Shown here: piece after piece, positions 1 to 8,965 of the stretch
Layout of the letters: the number at the start of each line of letters is the position of its first letter
Numbering within the stretch: the first letter of the stretch is position 1
Assembly: GCA_027452065.1 (NCBI GenBank)
Contig: DAIDHC010000094.1
Location: 1 to 32,893, forward strand
Source of the DNA: Bryobacterales bacterium
Lineage (GTDB): Bacteria; Acidobacteriota; Terriglobia; Bryobacterales; Bryobacteraceae
Length of the DNA stretch: 32,893 nucleotides
Direction of reading: 5' to 3'
The notes under the pieces: generated by a model
Seen by the model: the letters and a program-made list of their open reading frames with translations, nothing else
Database searches by the model: none
Told to the model about the DNA's origin: nothing
Made by a program: the position numbers and the translations under genes

Positions 1-1389
1 GTTGGCTTTGAGGAGGGAGAAGATTTCGCGGGCGGGGCGGCGGCCGTCGGTGAGGCGGATGGTGGCGTCGAGCCAGGGCGGGCAGTCGACTTCGGCGGGG
101 AAGGGGTGCGAGGTGACGAGCTTGGAGGCGAGCGGGGTCCAGTTCTGGTTTTGAAAGGCGTTCGTGACGGTGAGGCGGGCGTGGGGGCTGACGGTGATGT
201 GGGCGTCGAGGAGGCGGGCGTGGAAACCGGGTTCGCGGCGGAGGGCTTCCCAGCGCATGAGCCATTCGAGGGAGCTGCCGGCGGGAGCGGGGAGAGAGCG
301 GGCGAGGGTGAAGACGGGGCGAGGGGAGGAGCGGCGCTGGAGGACGAGGGTGCAGTAGAGGAAGCCTTCGATGCCGGAGGCGAGGGCGGCGTGGATGCCG
401 GCGCGGAGGCTGTCGAAGGGGCCGCCGGAGGGAGCGTGGAGGACGGCGGAGGCGGCGATGCGCTGGCGGATGGCGACGAGGACATCGAAGCCGTCAGCGG
501 CTTGGCCGAGCATTTCGCGGACGCGCTGTTCGGGGGGAGTGGCGGGGCGTTCGACGAGGGCGGCGGTGATGAAGCACTGGCCGCCGGGGGCGAGGGCGGC
601 GGGAAGGCCCTGGATGATGGCGCGGGTGATGCGCTCGCCGTCGGGGCCGGCGTCGCGGAAGACGAATTGATCTTCGACGGCGGGGCTGAAAGGAGGATGG
701 GCGGCGATGCGGTCGAAGGCGAGGCCGGAGACGGGGGAGTAGAGATCGCCGGATGCGGCGGTGAGATTGGAGATGGAGTTGAGAGCGGCGTTCCAGCGCG
801 TGAAGAGGGTGCAGCGGGGGGCGATGTCGCAGGAGTAGACGGAGGTGGAGTGGGAGGCGGCGATGAGGGCGGCGGCGCCGTTGCCGGAGCAGAGGTCGAG
901 AAAAGAGCGGCAGGAGGAGAGTGGGAGGCTGTGGAGGAAGCTGTAGGTGTTGGGAGTGATGGCGAGGAAGACGGCGTCGGGGAGAGGAAGAACGGCGGGG
1001 CCGGTTTCGGGCTCCCAATCGCGGTCGGAGGCAAGGAAGACGCCGCGGATGGGATAGAGCATGACGGTGGAGAGGACGGAGGCGGGATCGGAGGGATGGG
1101 GGCGGAGGAGGCCGAATTCGTTGAGCAGATCGAACAGAGGGGCGCCGAGGCGATCGCGGACGAGGGCGGAGGGGGCGGGTGAGCGATCGAGGAAGAGGTG
1201 GAGGAGGACGGAGGCGGCGGAGGCGAGGTCTTCGGCGGGGCGGGCGGGGCCGGGAGGCTGAAGATCGCACAGAGCGGGGATAGAGAGGCGGGCGCAGAGT
1301 TCGGGCTCGGTGAAGCCGGAGGCGGCGAGGGCGGCGCGAAGAGAGGCGAAGCGCTCCGGAGCGAGGAAGCGCGGGGGGATGGAACTCAT
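1..1389 (-). CDS. Class I SAM-dependent methyltransferase, 3' end cut by window edge
   Basis: The frame is open from the ATG at 1389 to base 1 with no stop, giving 463 codons, so the gene continues off the left edge. A glycine-rich SAM-binding motif I (FLDLCSGNGAAALIAA) lies near residues 163-178, followed by an acidic turn (YSCDIAP) near 185-191. An HPPF tetrapeptide at about 231-234 sits where N6/N5 methyltransferases of the PrmC/RlmG/HemK type carry NPPY. About 160 residues precede the catalytic core, as in methyltransferases with an N-terminal substrate-recognition domain. The target could be rRNA or a protein and cannot be decided here. The coding strand is C-rich because the + strand is G-rich throughout this region. 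The gene is divergent from the cysteine-cluster gene, with a 57-bp spacer. Confidence 0.82.
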   Translation of the reverse strand, partial: MSSIPPRFLAPERFASLRAALAASGFTEPELCARLSIPALCDLQPPGPARPAEDLASAASVLLHLFLDRSPAPSALVRDRLGAPLFDLLNEFGLLRPHPSDPASVLSTVMLYPIRGVFLASDRDWEPETGPAVLPLPDAVFLAITPNTYSFLHSLPLSSCRSFLDLCSGNGAAALIAASHSTSVYSCDIAPRCTLFTRWNAALNSISNLTAASGDLYSPVSGLAFDRIAAHPPFSPAVEDQFVFRDAGPDGERITRAIIQGLPAALAPGGQCFITAALVERPATPPEQRVREMLGQAADGFDVLVAIRQRIAASAVLHAPSGGPFDSLRAGIHAALASGIEGFLYCTLVLQRRSSPRPVFTLARSLPAPAGSSLEWLMRWEALRREPGFHARLLDAHITVSPHARLTVTNAFQNQNWTPLASKLVTSHPFPAEVDCPPWLDATIRLTDGRRPAREIFSLLKAN

Positions 1390-1446
1390 CGATTCAGTGT
1401 GCCATCGCGGAGGAGGGCGGCGCAGCCTGGGATACTGTTAGGAACT

Positions 1447-1863
1447 ATGGACGGGCTGAGGTTTCAGTGTCTGCCGGGATGCACGCGGTGCTGCACGCAG
1501 AAGGGGTTTGTGTATTTGACGGAGGAGGACCTGGAGCGGGCGGCGGCGTTTGTGGGGATGAGCGCGGCGGCGTTTGAGCGGCGGTACGTTTACCGGACGA
1601 AGCACCTGCGGCGGCTGCGGATACCGCGGCGGAAGTGCCCGTTTCTGGAGGAGGGCGGGTGCTCGATCCATCCGGCGAAACCGACGCAGTGCCGGCTGTT
1701 TCCGTTCTGGCCGGAGCTGGTGGAAACGCGGGGGAACTGGCGCCGGGTGGGGCGGTACTGCCCGGGGATCGGGACGGGGAAGCTGGTTCAGATCGGGACG
1801 GCGATGGAAATTGCGAGCGAGATGAAGCGGGCTTATCCCACTCTGTATCAGGAGCCGCGGTAA
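1447..1863 (+). CDS. YkgJ-type cysteine-cluster protein (putative Fe/Zn-binding)
   Basis: A 138-residue protein. Cysteines C8, C12, C15 and C16 at the N-terminus, then KCPFLEEGGC, TQCRLFPFW and YCPG further on, form the CxxxCxxCC...C...C pattern of the YkgJ / PF03692 family. That family is thought to bind iron or zinc through the cysteines; its biochemical role is largely unknown. I chose the ATG at 1447 because the family motif begins within ten residues of it; longer in-frame extensions run back into the divergent methyltransferase. A GATACT hexamer at 1431-1436 lies only 10 nt before the ATG and no clear Shine-Dalgarno is seen, so a very short or absent leader is possible. No membrane segment or signal peptide is evident. 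Confidence 0.85.
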   Translation: MDGLRFQCLPGCTRCCTQKGFVYLTEEDLERAAAFVGMSAAAFERRYVYRTKHLRRLRIPRRKCPFLEEGGCSIHPAKPTQCRLFPFWPELVETRGNWRRVGRYCPGIGTGKLVQIGTAMEIASEMKRAYPTLYQEPR

Positions 1864-1891
1864 GCGCTCCGGGAATGGAATAATGTAGCGG

Positions 1892-2323
1892 ATGGGAAGA
1901 CGAAGAGATCTGTTTTTATTGCCGGTGCTGCCGGTGCTTGGACTCCGCGCTTTCGGAAAGATGAAGCTGCCGAACACGCTGCTGGACCCGTCGGAGGCGA
2001 AAGTGGCGACCGCCGACTTCGGGGAGACGCGAACGTATTTTGACGGCCCGACGGGAGAGTTGGCGTGTCTGACGGCGGGGAGACTGCGGTTGTATGCGGG
2101 CAAGCAGCCACATCCGCCGCACCAGCACCCGGAGGAGGAGATTATGGTGATTGCGGAAGGGAATGGGCAGATTTTTCTCGACGGGAAGTGGCAGGTGGCG
2201 GGGCCGGGGGCGATGATGTTCTGCGAGGCGAACCAACTGCACGGGATCATCAACACGGGTATCGCACCGATGGTGTTTTACTTTTACAAGTGGAAAGCGG
2301 GCGGGGCGGGGCGCAAGAGCTAA
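1892..2323 (+). CDS. Exported single-domain cupin protein
   Basis: A 143-residue protein. The N-terminus (MGRRRDLFLLPVLPVLGLRA) has basic residues followed by a short hydrophobic stretch, suggesting a signal peptide or signal anchor. The rest is a small cupin: PHPPHQHPEEEIMVIAEG gives the metal-binding HxH(x)nE set of cupin motif 1, and the second motif contains NQLHGIINTG. The two motifs are separated by about 25 residues, normal for small beta-barrel cupins. A bound metal is likely; the substrate is unknown. The gene ends 7 nt before the convergent ABC ATPase gene. It starts 28 nt after the upstream cysteine-cluster gene and may be co-transcribed with it. Confidence 0.78.
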   Translation: MGRRRDLFLLPVLPVLGLRAFGKMKLPNTLLDPSEAKVATADFGETRTYFDGPTGELACLTAGRLRLYAGKQPHPPHQHPEEEIMVIAEGNGQIFLDGKWQVAGPGAMMFCEANQLHGIINTGIAPMVFYFYKWKAGGAGRKS

Positions 2324-2330
2324 AGGGGGT

Positions 2331-3065
2331 TCAGGCGGGGACGGGAGCGGAGCCGGCGTAGGCGGAGAGAACTTCGCTGGCGGGGCCATCCATGACGATT
2401 TGGCCTTGATGGAGCCAGATGGCGCGGTCGCAGAGCATCTTGAGCGTGGCGGGATTGTGGGAGACGCTGACGATGGTTTTGCCGGAGGCCGAGAGGTCGT
2501 GGATGCGGGCGAGGCATTTTTCCTGGAAGGGGGCGTCGCCGACAGTGAGGATCTCGTCGGTGATGAGGATATCGGGGTCGAGGTTGACGGCGACGGAAAA
2601 AGCCAGGCGCATGATCATGCCGGTGGAGTAAGTGCGGAGGGGCTCGCGGACGAAATCGCCGATGCCGGAGAAATCGACGATGGAGTCCATGAGATCGAGG
2701 GTCTGGCGGCGGGAGAAGCCGAGGAGGCTGGCGTTGAGCTTGATGTTCTCGATTCCGGTGAGGTCGGGGTGGAAGCCGGAGCCGAGCTCGAGCAGGGCGG
2801 AGATGCGGCCGTGGACGGTGACGGAGCCGCGCTCGGGGACGGAGAGGCCGGCGATGAGGCTGAGTGTTGTGCTCTTGCCGGCGCCATTGGGGCCGACGAT
2901 GGCGAGGCGCTCGCCTTTTTCGACGGTGAAGGAGACGTCGCGGAGGGCGTAGAAATCGCGGGAGGGATCCTGGCCGAGCCAGTCCTTGATATGTTCGCGC
3001 AGCAGGCGCGGGCCGCCGTGGCGGCGGTAGATCTTGCTGACGCCCTGGAAATCGATGATGGTCAT
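2331..3065 (-). CDS. ABC transporter ATP-binding subunit, polysaccharide/teichoic-acid export type (Wzt/TagH-like)
   Basis: A 244-residue nucleotide-binding subunit. Walker A GPNGAGKST is at residues 58-66, signature YSTGM near 146-150 (the degenerate form typical of Wzt/TagH ATPases), Walker B DILITDE near 165-171 and the H-loop histidine near 203. The ATG at 3065 lies 7 nt after the permease stop codon. The open frame continues upstream, but that part is antisense-like sequence over the permease gene. Wzt proteins often carry a C-terminal carbohydrate-binding extension; none is present here, so substrate recognition may rest with the permease, or export may be generic as in TagGH or KpsMT. 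It should hydrolyse ATP in the cytoplasm to drive export of a lipid-linked glycan. Confidence 0.9.
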   Translation of the reverse strand: MTIIDFQGVSKIYRRHGGPRLLREHIKDWLGQDPSRDFYALRDVSFTVEKGERLAIVGPNGAGKSTTLSLIAGLSVPERGSVTVHGRISALLELGSGFHPDLTGIENIKLNASLLGFSRRQTLDLMDSIVDFSGIGDFVREPLRTYSTGMIMRLAFSVAVNLDPDILITDEILTVGDAPFQEKCLARIHDLSASGKTIVSVSHNPATLKMLCDRAIWLHQGQIVMDGPASEVLSAYAGSAPVPA

Positions 3066-3072
3066 GGGCGGC

Positions 3073-3837
3073 TCACAGGTAATTATAGAAGCGGCGCTTG
3101 AGGCGGTGGAAGGTGAGGAGGCCGATGCCAAACACGGCGAAGGAGCTGATGAAGAACTTCCAGAGGAGAGTGACGGGGGGCGCCTTGGCGTCGAGGATGA
3201 TGTTGCGCTGCGCCAGGACGAGGGCGGCGATGGGGTTGAGCTGGTAGATGTCGCGGAAGCGCAGGGGAATGATGGAGAAGGAGTAGAAGATGGGGACCAG
3301 CCAGAAGAGAACCTGGGTGGTGGACTCGACGATGTAGCGGGTGTCGCGGAGGTAGACGTTGATGCCGGAGAAAATGAGGCCGAGGCCACAGACGAAGATG
3401 ATGGCGAAGCCCCAGACGACGGGGAGCCAGAGCCAGTAGATGTTGGGGGTCTTGTGGTAGAGGAGGGCAAAGACGAGAATCAGCAGGATCTGCATGGCCA
3501 GGTGAACGGTGGTGGAGAGGACGCTGGCAATGGGGACGATTTCGCGGGGGAAGGGGACGCGTTTGATGAGGGCGGCGGAGTCGACGACGGAGGTGGTGCT
3601 TGAGCCCCAGGCAACGGAGAAAAAGTTGAAGGGAACGAGGCCGCAGAGGACGAAGACGGGGAACGAGGGGATCGGGTTGGGAAAGATTTTGGTGAAGACG
3701 AAGACCAGGACGCCGAGCATGACGAGGGGATTGAGCAGGGACCAGAACATGCCGAGGCTCATGTTGCGGTAGCGGATGCGGAAGTCCTTCAGGACGAGAT
3801 TGCGGATGACGAAGAAGTAATCACCTTTCCAGTTCAC
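3073..3837 (-). CDS. ABC-2 type polysaccharide/polyol-phosphate export permease (Wzm/TagG-like)
   Basis: A 254-residue membrane protein, the usual length for this family. The N-terminus has the amphipathic cytoplasmic segment (LVLKDFRIRYRNMSLGMFW) that precedes the first membrane helix in Wzm/TagG permeases. About six hydrophobic segments follow, including MLGVLVFVFTKIF, the FVLCGLVPFNFF region, a long pair around ILLILVFALLY and IIFVCGLGLIF, VLFWLVPIFYSF and a C-terminal helix. The start is GTG at 3837; no better upstream start or strong ribosome site is visible. It is first in a two-gene operon with the ATPase 7 nt downstream. No glycosyltransferase genes adjoin it, so the exported glycan cannot be named from context. 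Confidence 0.9.
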   Translation of the reverse strand: MNWKGDYFFVIRNLVLKDFRIRYRNMSLGMFWSLLNPLVMLGVLVFVFTKIFPNPIPSFPVFVLCGLVPFNFFSVAWGSSTTSVVDSAALIKRVPFPREIVPIASVLSTTVHLAMQILLILVFALLYHKTPNIYWLWLPVVWGFAIIFVCGLGLIFSGINVYLRDTRYIVESTTQVLFWLVPIFYSFSIIPLRFRDIYQLNPIAALVLAQRNIILDAKAPPVTLLWKFFISSFAVFGIGLLTFHRLKRRFYNYL

Positions 3838-4001
3838 AGCAGAGGCACTCCAGTCGGGATGGCGGCAGAGGCGGGGCCGGCCGCGCGGGTCAATTGTTTA
3901 GTTTACTCCGTGAGGGGTAGGGGATGCTGGCGATTGGGGCGCGTGATAGGCTTTGGGCGAAGGGCGGAGGCATTCCCGCGGGCTGCGCCGGGAGGATGAG
4001 C

Positions 4002-6160
4002 ATGGTTCGAATTTGTGGGATTTTCTTTGTGGCTCTGGCGGTGCGGGCGGCTACGGCGCCGGACCTGGAGTGGGTGAGGGAGATCGGCGGTACGGGCGCG
4101 CAGGTGACGGCGGTGGGCTCCGACGGGCAGGGCGGGCTTTACATCGCGGGGAACGCGGGGGCGGGGTTTCCGGCGACGCGGACATACGGGAAGGCCTCGG
4201 GGACGAACGCGTTTGTGGTGAGGCTGGACGGAAGCGGGACCGTTGTCTACGCGGTGAAGGTCGGGGGAAGCGGGACGGAGACGCCGGCGGGGATAGCGGT
4301 GGCGGGCGACGGGAGCGTGGTGGTGGGCGGGACTTTGGGGTCGTTGGATTTTCCGGCGACGGCGGGGGCGTATCAGACGAAGGAGACGGGGGCGCCGTAT
4401 CCGGGATTTTCGCAGACCGGGAATTTCTTGTTTCGCCTGGCGCCGGACGGGACGCTGGCTTGGGCGAGCTACTTCGCCGATGGGGAGACGGCGATCAACG
4501 CGGTGGGGGTGGGCGCGGACGGGAGCCCGTGGACGGGAGCCCGTATATCGGAGGGACATCGGGAGGCAACCTGCCGGTGACGCCGGGGGCGTATCAGACG
4601 ACGCTGCAGGGGACGAACTGGTGCCCGATAGGATCGATCGTTCCGTGCCTGGGCTCGGCCCCGACCAACGGATTTGTGACAAAGCTCAAGGCGGACGGTT
4701 CGGGGCTGCTGTGGTCGACCTATCTGGGGACGCAGATCGACGGGGTGACGGCGATGACGCTCGACGGGATGGGGAACGTATATTTCGCGAGCGAAGGCGA
4801 CTTGGGGATCGGGCTGCTCAGCGCGGGCGGGAACGCGTTGCTTCACTCGCTGCCGAGGACGGGCACCGCGCAGGTGCTGGCGATGGCGCTGGACGGGCAG
4901 GGGAACCTATTGGCGACGGGGAGCGCGGGGCTGAACTTTCAGACGACGCCGTGGGCGTTCCAGCCGGCTCCGCGGCCGGCGATTCCGGCGCTGCCGGGTT
5001 ACTTTGGGCCAATCGGAGGGCAGGACGAGGCGTTTGTGGCGAAGATGGACGGGGAGTTGAGCAAAGTGCTGGCGGCAACGCTCGTGGGCGGCGAGGGCCG
5101 GGATGCGGGGCAGAGCGTGGCCATCGACGCGGCGGGCAATGTGGTGGTGGGCGGGCGGACGACGTCGAAGGCGTTTCCGACGCGGGCGCCGTTTCAGGGA
5201 GCGTTCGTTCCGGCGGCGCAGGTGACGGGGTTTGTGGCGGAGTTGGACAATAATTTGTCCCAGTTGATTTTTTCGACGTATGCGGGGGACACGCGGCCGT
5301 TCGAAGTGGCGGGGGCATTTCCTGCGGCGGGAGGCGACGTTGTGCTGGCGGGGTCGACGTGGTCGGCGATTGCGGGGGACATTCCGCCCGCATATCAACC
5401 GGCGGGATCGATCATCGCGAACCGGATGGTGCCGGGGCCGGCGGCGGGGTTGCGGCTGGATGCGGTGGTGAACCGGGCGAGCCTGATCGCGACGCCGCTG
5501 GCGCCAGGAGAAGCGATTGAGGCGCAGGGCGCGGGGTTCGGGGCGGACGCGGAGGTGCTGCTGGACGGAGCGCCGGCGGTGGTGGCGGGGCGGAGCGCGG
5601 CGAGCGTGGTGGCGCTGGTTCCGGAAGGACTGAAGACAACGGGAGCGGTGAAGGTGGAGGTGCGCTCGGGCGGGGCGACGTCGAATGCGGTGCTGATGCC
5701 GGCGGCGGTGGCGGCGCCGGGAATCTACTCGATTCATCTGGACGGCGTGGGGCAGGGCTACATCCGGAACGAGGACGGGTCGTTCAACTCGCCGAACCGT
5801 CCGGCGCATGCGGGCGAGGCGATCACGATTTTCGCGACGGGCGTTGGGGCGCTGGCGATGGAGAGCGGGTACGTGGTGACGGCGCTGCCGATTTCGATTT
5901 ATGTGGATGGGATCTATGCAGACGGCGTGGGGGCGAGCGTGGGGCCGGCGGGAAGGCTGCCGGGCGAAACGTACCAGATCACGGTGCGGGTGCCGGACCC
6001 GGCGCAGATTGCGCTGCTGAATCCGGACTTGAAGGGATTCACGTTTCCGTCGGCGGTGGCGGTGACGATGGTGCTGGGGCAGATCGTCGTCAACGGAGGA
6101 TACGCGCTTGGGCCGGACGCGGTGGCGAGCCAGAACGGGATTGCGTTGTATGTGAAGTAG
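4002..6160 (+). pseudogene. Secreted SBBP-repeat / TIGR03437-like protein, frameshifted by a 14-bp tandem duplication
   Basis: Two overlapping frames make one protein. The first (from ATG 4002, GGAGG at 3991-3995) has a signal peptide (MVRICGIFFVALAVRAATA) and beta-propeller repeats of the SBBP type, with recurring 'DG.G..Y..G' and 'FVVRLDGSGT' patterns, and ends at 4580. The second frame continues the repeats from about 4545 and ends at 6160 with a region like the Solibacter-type TIGR03437 C-terminal domain (AVVNRASLIATPLAPGEAIE..., IFATGVGAL...). Removing one copy of the exact duplication at 4517-4544 restores one frame (...GADGSPYIGGTSGG...) of 714 codons. The product would be an extracellular beta-propeller protein of unknown role. 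Decay, phase variation or a sequencing error are all possible. An upstream ATG at 3996 is in frame but abuts the GGAGG. Confidence 0.8.
4517..4544. repeat. Exact 14-bp tandem duplication (2 copies) inside a coding region
   Basis: GGACGGGAGCCCGT occurs at 4517-4530 and again, with no spacer, at 4531-4544. Since 14 is not a multiple of three, the second copy shifts the frame of the SBBP-repeat gene. Deleting either copy restores a continuous repeat protein. Confidence 0.95.
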
Positions 6161-6166
6161 GTGTGG

Positions 6167-6295
6167 TCAGAGGGTCTGGAGGTGGGTGAAGGAGGCGCGG
6201 AGGGAGGCGAGGAGGGCGTCGCCGGCGAGGGTTGGTTCCTGCTCGAAGAAGAAGTGCTCGACGTTGGCGGCGCGGTCGGCGAAGTGGGAATAGGA
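6167..6295 (-). pseudogene. 3' remnant of a sugar phosphate isomerase/epimerase gene
   Basis: On the - strand this stretch encodes [19 protein letters not shown] followed by a tail ending in LQTL and a TGA at 6167-6169. It closely matches the last 40 or so residues of the intact isomerase gene at 8049-8894 ([19 protein letters not shown] ... LQAL). The DNA shares a run of more than 30 identical bases around the [11 protein letters not shown] codons. No upstream TIM-barrel sequence precedes it; beyond about 6295 the match stops. I read it as a fragment left from a duplication or a deleted paralogue, not as a functional gene. Confidence 0.7.
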
Positions 6296-6601
6296 GATCG
6301 GGCGGGGTGGGACTTCGGGCGAAGCCGAACGCTGATTCCGACGGGAGGCCCGAGGGCATTTCGGCATCATCCCGAGCGCCATTGGAGCCTGGCGCCGTTG
6401 GTGACTCGATATTGCCAGACAGAGAATGGTCGGCTTCGTCGGGAGAAGCCTATCTGGAGCGAAACGAGGAAGGAAAGCGGCCCGGGGAGAATGGAGTACG
6501 GCAGGACAGGCGCTTGTCTCGCCTGAGCACGCGGGGCATGGGCGCGAACGGCGCACCGGTTCGTGCGGGTTGCGCAGTAGACTTATGTTGAGAAGAAGAA
6601 C
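6296..6601. other. Intergenic stretch without recognisable gene
   Basis: About 300 bases between the isomerase remnant and the WG-repeat gene. Open frames here are short and have no family signature. The base composition is less G-skewed than to the left. TATGTT at 6584-6589 lies 12 nt before the downstream ATG and could act as a -10 element. I see no RNA gene or clear hairpin terminator. Confidence 0.5.
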
Positions 6602-7798
6602 ATGGGGATCTGGCGGTTCGGCGGAATGTTGTTGCTTTTTGCGCTCCTGGCAGAACCTTGCATGATCGCAACACGTCGGAGCGTTTGGGCGAAGAAGCCT
6701 GGATCGAAGTCCAAACTTTTCGCGTTCGAGCGGGACGGCCGGGTCGGATTCATCGACCCGACTGGACGGGTCGTTATCGATCCGGCAATTGCCGCGCCGC
6801 TGGAGGAAGTGGGTGATTTTTCGAACGGACTTGCGCGTGTTGATCATCAGGGATACGTCGATGAATCGGGGCGGTTCGCCATCAAGCAGGATTTTTGGTG
6901 GGAATACGATTTCTCCGACGGCTTAGCCCAAGTCGTGGAGGAGGATAAAAGACAGAAGGACGGCTTCGCTGGTCTGATCATTGATCCCACGGGAAGAATC
7001 GTGGCGAGGGTGCCGGCATCCGGAGTGCGTGAGTTTTCGGAGGGCCTGGCGGCGTACGAGGCCACGGGTAAGCCCGGAATTCGGAAGTTTGAACCTGGGA
7101 ATTTCGTCTATTTGGACTTTCCGGGACTCCAGGGATTCGTTGACCGGACGGGCAACATAGTCATTAACCCGGAGTTCGCCGAAGTAGGGCCGTTCGTCGA
7201 TGGTCTGGCGAGAGCGGTGTTGGACGGCTATTGTCACATTGCAACGTGGGATGGTGGCCAGCGGGGTACTCCGACTACCGGATATCCGACCGACTGCGGC
7301 GGCGCGCCCGCGGACGCCGTATCTCCGTGCAAGGTCGGCTTCATCAATCGGACGGGCGGGTTCGCGATCCAGCCTCACTTTGAGGCAGCGCAGGATTTCC
7401 AGGAAGGACTGGCGGCTGTAAGGAGCCGGGGCGTGTGGGGCTTTATCGATAAAGACGGGATGCCGGCCATCGCTCCCCGATTTGAGCAAGTGCAATCATT
7501 TCGGGAGGAGCTGGCAGCCGTCAAGGTAGATGGGAAGTGGGGATTCATTGATAGATCCGGCGCTTTCAGGATTTCTCCGCGATTCGAGGAAGTCGAAGAA
7601 TTCTCGGATTCGCTCGCGCTGGTTTACGACCACGGTAAGTCTTTCTACATCGATCAAGAAGGCCGCACGAAAATCGCCGGACCGTTTCAGGAAGCAACAT
7701 CTTTTGTCAATGGGCTGGCTGCCGTCCTGCTCAGCGACAAGCACGTTGCATACATCGACCACACCGGCAGGACGGTCTTCGACTATTACCGGCGATAG
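6602..7798 (+). CDS. WG-repeat (KWG-like) protein with N-terminal membrane/signal segment
   Basis: A 398-residue protein built of tandem WG repeats. Recurring units of the form 'GFID..G...I.P.F.....F..GLA.V' are seen, for example VGFIDPTGRVVIDP, GFVDRTGNIVINPEF, VGFINRTGGFAIQPHF, WGFIDKDGMPAIAPRF and WGFIDRSGAFRISPRF. The N-terminal hydrophobic stretch (FGGMLLLFALLAEP) suggests export or membrane anchoring. WG-repeat proteins are common in bacteria and their role is mostly unknown; many look like surface or periplasmic binding scaffolds. The gene is not G-skewed like its neighbours: in line 7261-7320 I count 22 G and 23 C. It is bracketed by a degraded and an intact copy of an isomerase 3' end, which suggests acquisition. 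AGAAGAAG upstream is only a weak ribosome site. Confidence 0.85.
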   Translation: MGIWRFGGMLLLFALLAEPCMIATRRSVWAKKPGSKSKLFAFERDGRVGFIDPTGRVVIDPAIAAPLEEVGDFSNGLARVDHQGYVDESGRFAIKQDFWWEYDFSDGLAQVVEEDKRQKDGFAGLIIDPTGRIVARVPASGVREFSEGLAAYEATGKPGIRKFEPGNFVYLDFPGLQGFVDRTGNIVINPEFAEVGPFVDGLARAVLDGYCHIATWDGGQRGTPTTGYPTDCGGAPADAVSPCKVGFINRTGGFAIQPHFEAAQDFQEGLAAVRSRGVWGFIDKDGMPAIAPRFEQVQSFREELAAVKVDGKWGFIDRSGAFRISPRFEEVEEFSDSLALVYDHGKSFYIDQEGRTKIAGPFQEATSFVNGLAAVLLSDKHVAYIDHTGRTVFDYYRR

Positions 7799-8048
7799 CC
7801 CCCGGCCACTGGTTACCGATAACGGTGCTGACGCAGGGCGCGACGGTAGCTGACAGGCTGATCGGCGGGGCTGCGGCGAGGTCATTTTGCCGGCGTGCTT
7901 CCACCTCGAGAACATGCTTGACTGTCCCGGCCAATCCCCGGCGGGGGTCATTCTCTGTGCGTCCGTTATCGGACCGGCGGGGGCGGCATTTATCCCTGGC
8001 TTGTCCAATACCCAGCCGGGATACGAGGGCGCTGGCGGCGCGCTCGGG
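7799..8048. other. Intergenic block with 10-bp inverted repeat, possible mobile-element remnant
   Basis: CCGATAACGG at 7816-7825 and its exact reverse complement CCGTTATCGG at 7963-7972 enclose about 140 bases. On the - strand the enclosed block reads as a short open stretch (GPITDAQRMTPAGDWPGQ, then FSRWKHAGKM), with no start or known domain that I can assign. The repeat and the lack of G skew suggest a small inserted element or a decayed insertion sequence, but nothing here identifies a family. Confidence 0.3.
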
Positions 8049-8894
8049 TTAGAGGGCCTGGAGGGAGGCGTAGGCGCTTTGAAGGCTGTCGATGAGGGCG
8101 TCGCCGGCGAGGGTTGGTTCCTGCTCGAGGAAGAAGTGCTCGACGTTGGCGGCGCGGGCGGCGGCGAGGATGGGGCGGTAGTCGAGGGAGCCCTGGCCGG
8201 GGGGGACGCAGAAGGACATGGCGGCGGGGTCGAGGGTGGTGGAAACGGGGAAGGCGGGGGCGAAGTCGCGGATGTGGAGGAGGCGGCAGCGGGTGGGGAA
8301 GCGGGTGAGGTAGGAGACGGGATCGAAGCCGGCGACGATGATCCAGCCGCAGTCGAGCTCGAGGGAGACGAGGGAGGGGTCGGTGAGGCGGAGGAGCTCG
8401 TCGTAGGCGATGGCGCCGTCGAGGGTTTTGAAGTCGAAGTTGTGATTGTGATAGGCGAAGCGGAGGCCGGCGGCGCGGGCGGCTTCGGCGGCGCGGTTGA
8501 AATTATCGGCGTTCCACTTATAGTCGTCGAGGGTGAGGTTGTTAAGGACGGCGAGGAACCAGGGCATCGAAGCGGGGGCGGCATCGGTGGAGACGGAGGA
8601 GGGATCGCGCTTCCAGGCGGCGCCGGCGACGAGGAAGCGGGCGCCGAGCTGATGGGCGAAGGCGATGGACTCTTCGATGGGGCTGAAGCCGAGGTGGACG
8701 CTGGGACAGACGAGGCCGGCGTCGTCGAGCAGGCGGCGGAGGACGGCGGGCGGGACGGTTTGCAGGAAGCTCATTTCGACTTCGCGGTAACCGATGCGGG
8801 CGAGGGCGGCGAATGTGGCGGCGAGGTCTGGCTCGGGCTGGGCGCCGAGGCTGTAGGCCTGAACTCCGAGGCGGAGCGGGACGCGCGGGGGCAT
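8049..8894 (-). CDS. Sugar phosphate isomerase/epimerase, xylose isomerase-like TIM barrel
   Basis: A 281-residue protein of AP-endonuclease family 2 / xylose-isomerase-like TIM-barrel type. Visible are [10 protein letters not shown] near the N-terminus, the second strand IGYREVEMS, the metal-ligand region [20 protein letters not shown] (acidic metal ligand), CRLLHIRDF, and a final EHFFLEQEP strand with the last acidic ligand. These correspond to the metal-binding His/Glu/Asp set of the family. The reaction is probably isomerisation or epimerisation of a sugar or inositol derivative; the substrate is unknown. The start at ATG 8894 is supported by AGGAG at 8899-8903 and a plausible AATAAT -10 element 9 nt upstream. 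A degenerate copy of its 3' end is at 6167-6295. It is divergent from xfp. Confidence 0.87.
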   Translation of the reverse strand: MPPRVPLRLGVQAYSLGAQPEPDLAATFAALARIGYREVEMSFLQTVPPAVLRRLLDDAGLVCPSVHLGFSPIEESIAFAHQLGARFLVAGAAWKRDPSSVSTDAAPASMPWFLAVLNNLTLDDYKWNADNFNRAAEAARAAGLRFAYHNHNFDFKTLDGAIAYDELLRLTDPSLVSLELDCGWIIVAGFDPVSYLTRFPTRCRLLHIRDFAPAFPVSTTLDPAAMSFCVPPGQGSLDYRPILAAARAANVEHFFLEQEPTLAGDALIDSLQSAYASLQAL

Positions 8895-8965
8895 GGCTCC
8901 TAGATTATTACGACTGGGTTTCAGGAAAATACGGGTGCGCGGCGTGGGGGATAATTCGGGTAGCC

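Noticed and set aside
106..1182. 358-codon Gly/Ala/Glu-rich frame on the + strand
   Set aside because: It is antisense to the methyltransferase gene, which has real motifs; the repetitive GGE/AGG composition reflects the G-rich strand.
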